A DNA stretch of 64,000 nt from Bacteroides salyersiae WAL 10018 = DSM 18765 = JCM 12988 (GTDB taxonomy: Bacteria; Bacteroidota; Bacteroidia; Bacteroidales; Bacteroidaceae): positions 432,744 through 496,743 of the forward strand of contig NZ_KB905466.1 in assembly GCF_000381365.1 (NCBI RefSeq), written 5' to 3'. Numbering within the stretch: the stretch's first letter is position 1; each line of letters opens with the position of its first letter. This document shows positions 36,049 to 44,037 of this stretch, piece after piece. Under the pieces are notes generated by a model. That model did not search any database. It worked only from the letters and a program-made list of their open reading frames with translations, and was not told the origin of the DNA. The translations under genes and the position numbers were made by a program.

Positions 36049-36079
36049 AGAAGTACAATTCATCATGGATTGTACTTCT
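36049..36079. repeat. Hairpin between the convergent relaxase and cargo operon
   Basis: AGAAGTACAAT (36049-36059) and ATTGTACTTCT (36069-36079) form a perfect 11-bp stem. It is likely a transcription stop between convergent units, although T tracts are weak. Confidence 0.55.
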
Positions 36080-36189
36080 ATCGTAATATATAGTACAAAA
36101 TCTAAGTTGTCTAACTATTCTAAAGTAAAATAAGCAATAAAAGAATATCTTATTCACTATTAATATACCATATTGTCAATATCTTTCCC

Positions 36190-37065
36190 TCATTTAGTCA
36201 ATCGTATCTTTTCGTGGTAGAAATAATTTACGATAACCGGCTTGCCTTTTTCCGAGCGCCCGTAAGGCAAATCATTTATTCTATATGGAAACCCCTGTGC
36301 CTTGGCGTATTGGGAAATGTCCTGTTCCAATGCCTGCCAGTAATCAAGCCTCTTTTTGTTGTATATTTCTTCGTATAACGGAAAGAGGTCGGGATGCTTC
36401 TCACGGATATACGTCATTATCCCTCCCTTGAACTGCCCGCGCAGATTCAGGTTTTCGAGCCATATCAAATCGGCATATCCTTTCACTTTCTCGATAATCG
36501 CCTTCATATCGGTTATTCCGGGGAATATGGGCGATACAAAACACACGGTACGGATGCCCGCCTCATAGACCTGACGCATTGCGTTCAGACGACGTTCTAT
36601 GCTCACGGCATTGTCCATATCCGTACGAAACCGCTCGTCAAGCGTATTGACCGACCATGACACCGTTACTTTGGGAAAACGCTTCAACAGGTCGAGGTCG
36701 CGCAGGACAAGGTCGGACTTAGTGCATATCATAATCTCGGCGTTGCTCCCACGCAGCTCTTCGAGCAGCCTGTGGGTACGGCAAAATTGCTCCTCATACG
36801 GGTTGTAACCATCCGTCACGGAACCTATCACAATGCGCTCTCCGTCATATTTGTGCGGATTGGCTATCGGTTTCCAGTTCTTCACGTCCAGAAATGCACC
36901 CCACGGTTCTGTATGCCCGGTGAATCGTTTCATAAACGATGCGTAGCAATACTTACAGGCGTGGGGACAGCCCACGTAAGGGTTGACCGAATATCCTCCG
37001 ACCGGCAGTGAGGATTTGGTCATAACGCTCTGTACGTCTATTTCTTTGATTATTTCGGTATTCAT
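36190..37065 (-). CDS. Radical SAM protein, spore-photoproduct-lyase-like, second of a mobile pair
   Basis: 291 residues from the ATG at 37063-37065, which overlaps the upstream gene's stop by 4 nt (ATGA); a longer frame upstream has no support. The radical SAM cluster motif is VGCPHACKYCYA, Cys33/Cys37/Cys40 (Cx3Cx2C), in the surrounding SVNPYVGC context typical of SplB-like proteins (PA0069/Rv2578c group). Later segments GSVTDGYNPYEEQ, ICTKSDLVLRDLDLL, SWSVNTLDERF and FVSPIFPGITD fit the family's partial TIM barrel. Substrate unknown. It resembles one member of the families I recall being named radical SAM mobile pair proteins. It is the last gene of the cargo operon. Confidence 0.88.
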   Translation of the reverse strand: MNTEIIKEIDVQSVMTKSSLPVGGYSVNPYVGCPHACKYCYASFMKRFTGHTEPWGAFLDVKNWKPIANPHKYDGERIVIGSVTDGYNPYEEQFCRTHRLLEELRGSNAEIMICTKSDLVLRDLDLLKRFPKVTVSWSVNTLDERFRTDMDNAVSIERRLNAMRQVYEAGIRTVCFVSPIFPGITDMKAIIEKVKGYADLIWLENLNLRGQFKGGIMTYIREKHPDLFPLYEEIYNKKRLDYWQALEQDISQYAKAQGFPYRINDLPYGRSEKGKPVIVNYFYHEKIRLTK

Positions 37066-37757
37066 TGTAAGCGTTTTGTAAATTGTTCCGGCAGTTCCTG
37101 AATCATCCTTTCTTCGCCCATTATAGGCAGCAAATCCTCTTTCATAAACACGGGGACGCCCTGTGTTTGGGCTTGGTCGGCAATGTGAAGCACCCATTCG
37201 GGACGGGAATCCACTTTGCCTTTCCGATGTCCGGTCTCCGTACCTATGACAATCCAGTCGATACCCTCGAAATCTATATCGCCGATTTCATCGAAAATAG
37301 GTTCGAAAGTGACATGGTAGTGCTTGGCCTTGATATTTCTTTTCAAATCGTCTAGCCGCTTTTTTTCGGAATTGCGCGTGACGGTCACGCCCATCCATAC
37401 ATTCTCGTCATCTGTAGAGAAACTGATCTTGTCCGGACATTTCGTAAGGAATATATAAGCGTGTTGCGGATTGCTTTTCATTCGTCTGAATATTTCCGCA
37501 TTCCATTCAGGCTTCCAATCGGAGAAATCGCTCATTCCGGTCATCAGCCATACGTGAGGCTTGGGCGTGTCGATGATACGCAGCTTTCGCACCATATATT
37601 CCGGTACGGAGAAGTCGTCCGTAATATGGAAGCGGCGGCAGTTGTTACGGGCATAGCAGTAGCTGCACCCGATGGAGCAGCCTACCACTATGTTCATATT
37701 CTTTATCAGGGATTTTATACAGATAGTCATCTGCTTAGAGTTCCTTTTTAGAATCAT
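37062..37757 (-). CDS. Radical SAM protein, DUF5131/Gp37-like, first of a mobile pair
   Basis: 231 residues with the start at 37755-37757, chosen because its ATG overlaps the cupin stop (ATGA); a start 18 nt upstream is possible. Cluster motif VGCSIGCSYCYA, Cys27/Cys31/Cys34 (Cx3Cx2C). The body (VWLMTGMSDFSDW, YIFLTKCPDKI, VWMGVTVT, VTFEPIFDEIG, WIVIGTETGHRKG, then GVPVFMKEDL) follows the phage Gp37/Gp68 (DUF5131) pattern, which normally reads VGGESG and FFKQ at the last two places. It is shorter than most DUF5131 proteins. It overlaps its neighbours on both sides by 4 nt, so the cupin and both radical SAM proteins are translationally coupled and probably act together. Confidence 0.87.
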   Translation of the reverse strand: MILKRNSKQMTICIKSLIKNMNIVVGCSIGCSYCYARNNCRRFHITDDFSVPEYMVRKLRIIDTPKPHVWLMTGMSDFSDWKPEWNAEIFRRMKSNPQHAYIFLTKCPDKISFSTDDENVWMGVTVTRNSEKKRLDDLKRNIKAKHYHVTFEPIFDEIGDIDFEGIDWIVIGTETGHRKGKVDSRPEWVLHIADQAQTQGVPVFMKEDLLPIMGEERMIQELPEQFTKRLQ

Positions 37758-38218
37758 TTCGGAGAGACTTTCCATTTTACCGGTTCTTTCAGTATGATTC
37801 CGTCAGTGGCATCCTCCTGTGAGAATGTATTGCTGCAATATTGTATGCAGAGCATGAGGAGCGGAGTCGTTCCGTTGTTACGGACACTTCGTTTTCCTGC
37901 AGGAGATACCCTGACAACGCTACCTTCTTCCACTGGGAACACTGTTCCGTCTACTTGAAATTCACCTTTACCGGAGAGGAAAAAATAAAGTTCCTCATGA
38001 CTCTTGTGACTATGCAGAAATCCGGTTTCTGTACCCGGGGCGAATGACTGGAAAGAAAACTCGCTTCCCGTAGTTCCGAGAGCGGTGCTGCAGAATACTT
38101 TTCCGGGAATTTTCACATCCGGGCCAAGCTGAAGTTCGTATTCATTCAGTTCATTCAACTTACCGACACTGATCGCGGCGAAATTCTGTTCTACCGCGAT
38201 TTTCCTAATCTTTTTCAT
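37754..38218 (-). CDS. Small cupin-domain protein of the cargo operon
   Basis: 154 residues, one cupin_2 domain. The metal-binding motif FLHSHKSHEELYFFLSG (two or three His plus Glu) is near residues 67-83, and the second cupin motif PVEEGSVVRVSPAGKRSVRN near 95-114. There is no signal peptide. Cupins of this kind bind a metal and small molecules, acting as sensors, isomerases or dioxygenases; which applies here cannot be read. Its stop overlaps the first radical SAM start by 4 nt, and the metallo-hydrolase gene ends 33 nt upstream. Confidence 0.85.
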   Translation of the reverse strand: MKKIRKIAVEQNFAAISVGKLNELNEYELQLGPDVKIPGKVFCSTALGTTGSEFSFQSFAPGTETGFLHSHKSHEELYFFLSGKGEFQVDGTVFPVEEGSVVRVSPAGKRSVRNNGTTPLLMLCIQYCSNTFSQEDATDGIILKEPVKWKVSPK

Positions 38219-38251
38219 CTTTCTAATATTTTGAAATGATTGTTTATACAG

Positions 38252-39031
38252 TTATTTAAGTGTTATGCTTTCTCCGTCTTCCGGTATAATCAGTCGGCTC
38301 ATATCCGTCCCGTGATGGCGAGCTTCGTTGCGAAGGATGGCACGGGTGGTCTGGCAATGATCGATGGCATCCATGTGTACGGTAATCAGCTTGATGTGTG
38401 GGGGGAGTGTGTCAAGCATCGCCATTACTTCCTGTTCATTGGGGATGATACAACCGTCCGTCTTAGAGAATTCGGGGAATACCGCACCGCCACTGTTCAC
38501 CACAATATAATTAGGACGATACTTTTCCACGGTAGCAAGAGTACATTCTTCCCATTTGCAATCGCCCATGATATAAATAGTCGGAAGCCCTTCGGACATC
38601 AGCACATAGCCCGAAACAGGTCCCATCATCTGGCCTATCTGACCGAAACCGTGATGGCCAATAGCACGGTGGATGGTCAGATGACCTAAGGTTATGCTCT
38701 CTTCAATCGCTTCTACATTTGAGAAACCATCTTTCAGGATGGCGGCCTTATCTTGTGGCTGGGTGTAGAAAGGAATGTCTTTCGGCAAATGCTGCTTTAC
38801 ACTTGGTTCGTAATGGTCGATGTGGTTGTGGGTGAGCAGTACCATATCAACACCTTCAGTAATGTCGCTAATAGGCATTACGAGATGTACCCTCGGATTC
38901 TTATATACACCGAGAGCTGATTGCAGGGTTCCTTTGTCGGCAAATACGGGGTCAATAAGAATGGTATGTCCTGCATAGTTGATTTTCAAGGTGGCACTGC
39001 GTACCAACCGAATAATTGCTTTTTCGTTCAT
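38252..39031 (-). CDS. Metallo-beta-lactamase-fold hydrolase (UlaG-like), first cargo operon gene
   Basis: 259 residues from ATG 39029-39031. The start is set by the homologous MNEKAIIRLVRSATLKINY beginning; a longer frame upstream crosses the divergent promoter. The metal-binding motif LLTHNHIDHYEP (HxHxDH) is near residue 66, and later ligands are in IMGDCKWEE and TVHMDAIDHC. It is closest to the UlaG/YtnP-like group that opens lactones or splits phosphoesters of small molecules. Its start lies 135 nt from the divergent AraC gene. With the cupin and two radical SAM genes behind it (gaps of 33, -4 and -4 nt) it forms a four-gene operon. Confidence 0.87.
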   Translation of the reverse strand: MNEKAIIRLVRSATLKINYAGHTILIDPVFADKGTLQSALGVYKNPRVHLVMPISDITEGVDMVLLTHNHIDHYEPSVKQHLPKDIPFYTQPQDKAAILKDGFSNVEAIEESITLGHLTIHRAIGHHGFGQIGQMMGPVSGYVLMSEGLPTIYIMGDCKWEECTLATVEKYRPNYIVVNSGGAVFPEFSKTDGCIIPNEQEVMAMLDTLPPHIKLITVHMDAIDHCQTTRAILRNEARHHGTDMSRLIIPEDGESITLK

Positions 39032-39137
39032 GATGTTATGTTTTGTATTATTTTTCGGGTACAAAGTTCGAAAGGATATCCCAATGTCTCTATGCCTTAA
39101 AAACAGGAATATATGCCATTTTGATAAAAGAATGATG

Positions 39138-39145
39138 TATATTTG
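39138..39145 (+). promoter_or_regulatory. -7 box candidate for the AraC gene in the divergent promoter region
   Basis: TATATTTG fits TAnnTTTG and lies 22 nt before the AraC ATG. A TTTG at 39120-39123 is only 14 nt away, closer than usual. The interval 39032-39166 must also hold the opposite promoter for the cargo operon. Confidence 0.45.
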
Positions 39146-39166
39146 CAGAAAGCAAAAACAAGAGTG

Positions 39167-40066
39167 ATGAAAGCTATAATCAATCCCGAAAGACTTGTAA
39201 GCGTTCCGTTCAATAAAACGCAATGTGGCGTAGACTTCTACATTAACACAGGCGAAAGCAAGGACATCTGTGGTGTCTTGACCGAGCATAAGGCGTTTAA
39301 GACAGATTTTTTCAGCTTCTATTTCTTTCGTCGTGCCAATGGATATTTGTTGCTGAACTTCCGAAAAGTGGAGTTACGGGATGGTATGGTGCTGCTTTTG
39401 TCGCCGCACCAGCAACAGGAATGGCACGTGAACGAGGTAGAACTAGATTACACTTTTCTTATTTTCCGCGAAGACTTTATGCGCACGTTCATTGCTGACA
39501 AGTTCTTCGTATATCGGCTGTTGTATTATTATCAGACTGATACACCGCCCTACTTGTTTGCCGAGCCGGAGGAGCTGACGGAATATATGCGCCTCTTAAA
39601 AAAGATAAAACAAGAACTACAACATCCTGTGGTAGACACTTACAACCTCATTGTGTCAGTGCTTTATTATCTACTGGTAATTATCAACCGGGCATACGCT
39701 CAAACTTATCGTCTACCTGTCGAAGTGCCAAAAAACAATTACGCATTCAAATTCAAGGACTTACTCGAAAAACATATCCGAACGACACAGCGCGTTCAAG
39801 AATATGCTGATATGCTTCGGGTAAGTCGTATCACCTTGAATAATTCTGTCATGGCGCAATTTGGTGTATCAGCCATTCACTTACTCAAGCAACGTCTTTT
39901 GGAAGAGCTGAAAAATGAGCTACTGTTCTCCAATCTGAATGTGAGCCAACTGGCAGACGAGTTCCACTTTTCCGACCCCAGTCACCTCATGCGTTTTTTC
40001 AAAAAAGAAACAGGCAAGACTTTTACCCAATATCTAATGAATTACAAAAGAGGAATATATGAATAG
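39167..40066 (+). CDS. AraC-family regulator of the cargo operon
   Basis: 299 residues from ATG 39167. An upstream in-frame start at 39143 falls right at the promoter and is not preferred. The N-terminal two-thirds are a sensor domain (YINTGESKDICGVLTEHKAF, then LLLSPHQQQEWHVNEVELDY, a small cupin-like barrel). The C-terminal 100 residues have two HTH motifs: VQEYADMLRVSRITLNNSV, and LNVSQLADEFHFSDPSHLMR with FFKKETGKTFTQYLMNYKRG. Divergent placement next to the metallo-hydrolase/cupin/radical SAM operon makes it the likely activator, responding to a small molecule. It is the last gene before the right end of the element. Confidence 0.92.
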   Translation: MKAIINPERLVSVPFNKTQCGVDFYINTGESKDICGVLTEHKAFKTDFFSFYFFRRANGYLLLNFRKVELRDGMVLLLSPHQQQEWHVNEVELDYTFLIFREDFMRTFIADKFFVYRLLYYYQTDTPPYLFAEPEELTEYMRLLKKIKQELQHPVVDTYNLIVSVLYYLLVIINRAYAQTYRLPVEVPKNNYAFKFKDLLEKHIRTTQRVQEYADMLRVSRITLNNSVMAQFGVSAIHLLKQRLLEELKNELLFSNLNVSQLADEFHFSDPSHLMRFFKKETGKTFTQYLMNYKRGIYE

Positions 40067-40204
40067 AAATTTCATATTTGGCAAATGAATTCCATATTTA
40101 AGATATTTATTTTTTTGAATAACTATATTTTTCGTCATAAAGGTCCATTCTGCCAGTCCATAGAAATACCAATCGCTTTGTAATTGACATTCTTTTGAAG
40201 AATC

Positions 40205-40258
40205 TTAAAAAATACAAAAACACCCAATTTTACATTCTTGGGTGTAAAAAAGGGTGTA
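40205..40258 (-). terminator. Element-borne terminator for tRNA-Ser, overlapping GGGTGTA sites
   Basis: On the minus strand the stem ACACCCAA/TTGGGTGT (40238-40245 and 40220-40227) is followed by a T-rich run (A-rich at 40207-40219 on plus). On the plus strand the same DNA carries GGGTGTA at 40240-40246 and 40252-40258, and TACACCC at 40279-40285, matching the pair at the left end. It can stop tRNA-Ser transcription now that the native terminator is displaced. Confidence 0.65.
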
Positions 40259-40291
40259 AATCTCGCAAATGCTTGATTTACACCCTTTATT

Positions 40292-40304
40292 GCGGAGAGA
40301 CAGG
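40292..40304 (+). other. Right attachment site (attR), inside the tRNA-Ser 3' end
   Basis: GCGGAGAGACAGG, identical to the left copy at 27769-27781. It encodes the 3' end of tRNA-Ser plus one flanking base, so integration leaves the tRNA intact. Confidence 0.75.
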
Positions 40305-40377
40305 GATTCGAACCCCGGGTACCTCGCAGTACAACGGTTTTCAAGACCGCCGCAATCGACCACTCTGCCACCTCTCC
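40293..40377 (-). tRNA. tRNA-Ser (anticodon TGA)
   Basis: The minus-strand sequence starts GGAGAGGTGGCAGAGTGG and folds as a tRNA with a long variable arm, as in serine tRNAs: acceptor GGAGAGG with CTCTCC, anticodon loop CTTGAAA (TGA), variable arm TGTACTGCGAGGTACC, and T loop GGTTCGAATCC. The CCA end is not encoded. It is the integration target of the element to its left. Confidence 0.95.
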
Positions 40378-40608
40378 AAAACTTCTTCTTCATCTCTTTC
40401 TCACGAACCTCATCTGTTGTTCGTTTAAATTCAAATCAGAAGCGCTTTTCGTTAAAAGCGGTGCAAAGATACAAAGAGATTCTAAAACTCCAAACGTTTT
40501 CATAAAAAAAATGATATAATCTTTTATTCTCATTCCCTATTTATAGGTATTTTATGCTATTAAACACAAAATGGAGAATATTTATACCCATAATATGAAA
40601 AATGGTTG

Positions 40609-40616
40609 TAACTTTG
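40609..40616 (+). promoter_or_regulatory. -7 box candidate for pflBA
   Basis: TAACTTTG matches TAnnTTTG, 51 nt before the pflB ATG. A good TTTG is not seen at the proper distance. Confidence 0.5.
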
Positions 40617-40666
40617 CACGCTCTAAAGAAGATGGATACCCCCAACCACTAACTAAATATTTTATT

Positions 40667-42895
40667 ATGGAATTGAATAAAACCTTTAATGACGGACTTT
40701 GGAGCAAAGAAATCAATGTGAGGGACTTTGTCAGCAACAATATCACTCCCTATTATGGAGATTCTTCTTTCCTGCAAGGCCCTACCGAACGTACAAAAGC
40801 GGTGTGGAACTGCTGTCTTAAAGCACTCGAAGAAGAAAGGGCAAATAATGGTGTACGATCACTCGACCACAAAACCGTATCAACAATAACTTCGCATAAA
40901 GCCGGATACATCGACAAAGAAAATGAGCTAATCGTCGGCCTGCAGACAGATGAACTGCTGAGACGTGCCATCAAACCGTTCGGTGGAATCAATGTGGTGG
41001 CTAAGGCATGTCATGAAAACGGTGTGGAAGTAGACGACCGTGTAAAAGATATTTTTACTCATTATCGTAAAACACACAACGACGGGGTATTCGATGTATA
41101 CACCGAAGAGATCCGCTCGTTCCGTTCATTGGGATTCCTTACAGGACTTCCAGACAACTATGCCCGTGGACGTATCATCGGTGACTATCGCCGCCTGGCC
41201 CTCTATGGCATCGACCGTTTGATTGAAGCGAAACAGGAAGATTTGAAACACCTGACAGGCCCGATGACTGAAGCCCGTATCCGCCTTCGCGAGGAAGTAG
41301 CAGAGCAAATCAAGGCACTGAAAGAAATGAAAGTGATGGGCGAATATTACGGACTCGACCTCAGCCGCCCCGCATACAATGCCCAAGAAGCCGTTCAATG
41401 GGTATACATGGCCTATCTGGCAGCTGTAAAAGAGCAGGACGGCGCCGCAATGTCCTTAGGTAATGTATCATCTTTCCTTGACATTTATATTGAATACGAT
41501 CTCGCTCACGGAAAGATTGACGAAACATTCGCACAGGAACTAATCGACCAGTTTGTCATCAAACTGCGTATGGTACGCCACTTGCGTATGCAATCTTACA
41601 ACGATATTTTTGCAGGAGACCCTACATGGGTAACCGAATCAATCGGCGGACGCTTCAACGACGGACGTACCAAAGTTACCAAAACTTCTTTCCGTTTCTT
41701 ACAAACCCTATACAACTTAGGACCGTCACCGGAGCCTAACATGACTGTATTGTGGAGCCCCGACCTACCGGAAGGTTTCAAAGAATTCTGTGCAAAAGTT
41801 TCCATCGACACCTCTTCCGTACAATACGAGAACGACGATCTGATGCGCGAAGTACGTCAGTCGGACGACTATGGTATCGCCTGCTGCGTATCCTATCAGG
41901 AAATCGGTAAGCAGATACAATTCTTCGGCGCACGTGCCAATCTTGCCAAAGCACTGCTGTTGGCTATCAACGGTGGACGTTGTGAAAACACCGGTACGGT
42001 AATGGTAAAAGATATTCCGGTGTTGACGGGCGAGGTGCTGAAGTTTGAAGAAGTAATGGCTAACTATAAAAAAGTACTGACCCAGATAGCACGTGTATAC
42101 AACGATGCCATGAACATCATTCACTATATGCACGATAAGTATTATTATGAGAAAGCACAAATGGCACTCATCGATACTAATCCGCGCATCAACTTAGCTT
42201 ATGGTGTAGCCGGCCTTTCGATTGCTATCGACTCGTTGTCCGCAATTAAATATGCCACGGTGAAAGCCCGTCGCAATGACATCGGACTGACGGAAGGTTT
42301 CGACATCGACGGTGAATTCCCCTGCTTCGGTAATGATAATGACAAAGTAGACCACCTGGGTGTAGACCTTGTGTATTATTTCAGCGAGGAGTTGAAGAAA
42401 TTGCCGGTTTACAAGAACGCCCGTCCTACCCTTTCATTGTTGACCATCACCTCCAATGTGATGTACGGTAAGAAAACCGGTGCCACTCCCGATGGACGTG
42501 CCAAGGGCATTGCCTTTGCTCCGGGTGCCAATCCGATGCACGGACGTGATAAAAACGGTGCGATTGCTTCTCTGAGCTCGGTAGCCAAACTGCGTTACCG
42601 TGATTCACAAGACGGTATCAGCAATACCTTCTCGATCGTCCCGAAATCACTCGGTGCCACAGCAGAAGACCGGATAGAGAATCTGGTAACAATGATGGAC
42701 GGATACTTCACCAAAGGCGCACATCACCTGAACGTAAATGTATTGAACCGCGAGATGCTGGAAGACGCCATGGAGCATCCGGAAAAATATCCGCAACTCA
42801 CCATCCGCGTTTCCGGATATGCTGTAAACTTCATCAAACTAAGTCGTGAGCATCAATTGGAAGTTATCTCACGCAGTTTTCATGAACGCATGTAA
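40667..42895 (+). CDS. pflB: Formate acetyltransferase (pyruvate formate-lyase)
   Basis: 742 residues from ATG 40667. An in-frame start 96 nt upstream would include the promoter box and gives a low-complexity extension. The active-site cysteine pair is Cys406-Cys407 (GIACCVSYQ) and the glycyl radical site is Gly717 (RVSGYAVNF). The reaction splits pyruvate with CoA into acetyl-CoA and formate under anaerobic conditions in the cytoplasm. Length fits the family. The activating enzyme gene follows 26 nt downstream, giving the usual pflBA operon. Confidence 0.97.
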   Translation: MELNKTFNDGLWSKEINVRDFVSNNITPYYGDSSFLQGPTERTKAVWNCCLKALEEERANNGVRSLDHKTVSTITSHKAGYIDKENELIVGLQTDELLRRAIKPFGGINVVAKACHENGVEVDDRVKDIFTHYRKTHNDGVFDVYTEEIRSFRSLGFLTGLPDNYARGRIIGDYRRLALYGIDRLIEAKQEDLKHLTGPMTEARIRLREEVAEQIKALKEMKVMGEYYGLDLSRPAYNAQEAVQWVYMAYLAAVKEQDGAAMSLGNVSSFLDIYIEYDLAHGKIDETFAQELIDQFVIKLRMVRHLRMQSYNDIFAGDPTWVTESIGGRFNDGRTKVTKTSFRFLQTLYNLGPSPEPNMTVLWSPDLPEGFKEFCAKVSIDTSSVQYENDDLMREVRQSDDYGIACCVSYQEIGKQIQFFGARANLAKALLLAINGGRCENTGTVMVKDIPVLTGEVLKFEEVMANYKKVLTQIARVYNDAMNIIHYMHDKYYYEKAQMALIDTNPRINLAYGVAGLSIAIDSLSAIKYATVKARRNDIGLTEGFDIDGEFPCFGNDNDKVDHLGVDLVYYFSEELKKLPVYKNARPTLSLLTITSNVMYGKKTGATPDGRAKGIAFAPGANPMHGRDKNGAIASLSSVAKLRYRDSQDGISNTFSIVPKSLGATAEDRIENLVTMMDGYFTKGAHHLNVNVLNREMLEDAMEHPEKYPQLTIRVSGYAVNFIKLSREHQLEVISRSFHERM

Positions 42896-42921
42896 TGTGA
42901 AAAACTGAATCGATCAAGAAG

Positions 42922-43647
42922 ATGATAAACGTACATTCATACGAAAGTATGGGAACATTCGACGGGCCGGGTCTTCGGCTCGTCGTTTTTCTACAAGGTT
43001 GTAACTTCCGTTGTCTCTACTGTGCCAACCCGGATACGATTGCCGCCAAGGGAGGAACTTCCACAAATCCGGAAGAGATTGTTCGTATGGCAGTAAGCCA
43101 AAAACCTTTCTTCGGAAAACGTGGAGGAATCACATTCTCCGGAGGTGAGCCCACCTTGCAGGCGGAAGCATTATTACCTCTGTTCCGCAGGCTGAAAGAA
43201 GAGGGAATCAATATTTGTCTCGACAGCAACGGTGGAGTATGGAACGAGCATGTAGAAGAATTATTGAAGTTGACAGACCTCGTACTGCTGGACATCAAGG
43301 AATTCAATCAGGTACACCACCGGAAACTGACCGGACGAAGCAATGAGCAGACATTGCGTACGGCAGCCTGGTTGGAAGAAAACGAACGGCCGTTTTGGTT
43401 ACGCTATGTATTAGTGCCCGGATATAGTGATTTTGAAGATGACATCCGCGCACTCGGCAGACAACTGGGAAACTACCGGATGATTCAGAAAGTAGAGATA
43501 CTCCCTTATCACACCCTTGGCGTACATAAATACGAAGCAATGGGACAGACCTATCAACTGAAAGGAATCAAAGAGAATACGCCGGAACAGACCGAACGCG
43601 CTGCCGGTCTATTCAGAGAGTACTTTAAAACCGTACAGGTAAACTAA
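42922..43647 (+). CDS. pflA: Pyruvate formate-lyase activating enzyme
   Basis: 241 residues, a radical SAM protein. The cluster motif is GCNFRCLYCANPD (Cx3Cx2C) near residue 30, preceded by the GTFDGPGLRLVVFLQGC typical of PFL activases. GGEPTLQ follows near residue 75. It makes the glycyl radical on PflB using S-adenosylmethionine and a 4Fe-4S cluster. It is cotranscribed with pflB. A terminator comes about 110 nt later. Confidence 0.96.
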   Translation: MINVHSYESMGTFDGPGLRLVVFLQGCNFRCLYCANPDTIAAKGGTSTNPEEIVRMAVSQKPFFGKRGGITFSGGEPTLQAEALLPLFRRLKEEGINICLDSNGGVWNEHVEELLKLTDLVLLDIKEFNQVHHRKLTGRSNEQTLRTAAWLEENERPFWLRYVLVPGYSDFEDDIRALGRQLGNYRMIQKVEILPYHTLGVHKYEAMGQTYQLKGIKENTPEQTERAAGLFREYFKTVQVN

Positions 43648-43759
43648 GATAAAAAGACTGACAAGCTGAAATAAAAAGAAGAAAAAGACTTGACTTACAC
43701 ATTTTAAGTTCGTATCTTTACGGATGTAATCATGAAATAGATTCAATTAAACTACACCT

Positions 43760-43794
43760 AAAGGAGAAGGCCGCCGCTTCCTCCTTTCTTTTTA
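43760..43794 (+). terminator. Rho-independent terminator after pflBA
   Basis: AAAGGAG and CTCCTTT (ends near 43760 and 43787) enclose a GC-rich part and are followed by CTTTTT. Confidence 0.65.
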
Positions 43795-43807
43795 TAAATA
43801 CAGGAAA

Positions 43808-43961
43808 CCAAAGTTCCAAACACGGTATTTTCACTATCCGAGCACGATACTTTCATAAAATAACACGGCATGTCACGATGAATAACAAGCAACGTTACGA
43901 TGAATAACAAGTAACGTCACGATGCCTTTCATTATTTGTCGCGGTACAAGTGTTGCTATGG
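43808..43961 (+). repeat. 22-nt period tandem repeat, array C
   Basis: Two near-identical 22-nt units start CACGATGAATAACAAG and TACGATGAATAACAAG at 43874 and 43896. Diverged units flank them with the same 22-nt step (43830, 43852, 43918, 43940). It fills much of the gap between pflA and the next gene; no gene is seen there. Confidence 0.65.
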
Positions 43962-44037
43962 GGCAATGCCACACACTTTCTCCTGAAAAAACAACTATCC
44001 GAGTTAATAATACATAAATCCGCTCTTGACAGATTTA

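Larger units (their letters stand above)
27769..40304 (+). mobile_element. NBU-like integrated mobilizable element in tRNA-Ser
   Basis: The ends are a 13-bp direct repeat, GCGGAGAGACAGG, at 27769-27781 and 40292-40304. The right copy is the 3' end of an intact tRNA-Ser gene (minus strand), so the element restores the tRNA. The distance between copies is 12,523 bp. Gene order is tyrosine integrase next to the left end, accessory genes, HTH protein, RepA-like ATPase, toprim primase, MobV relaxase, cargo. This matches the known plan of the Bacteroides NBU elements (int, orfs, primase, mob), which are excised and mobilised in trans by CTnDOT-type elements. No conjugation (Tra) genes are present, so it should depend on a helper. 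Confidence 0.85.

Noticed and set aside
38979..39289. Longer N-terminal extension of the metallo-hydrolase running into the AraC gene.
   Set aside because: It would cross the divergent promoter region and the AraC start; the family-like sequence begins at ATG 39031.
40135..40393. Short reading frames on both strands around the tRNA-Ser gene.
   Set aside because: They are translations of the tRNA and its flanks, a common false call.
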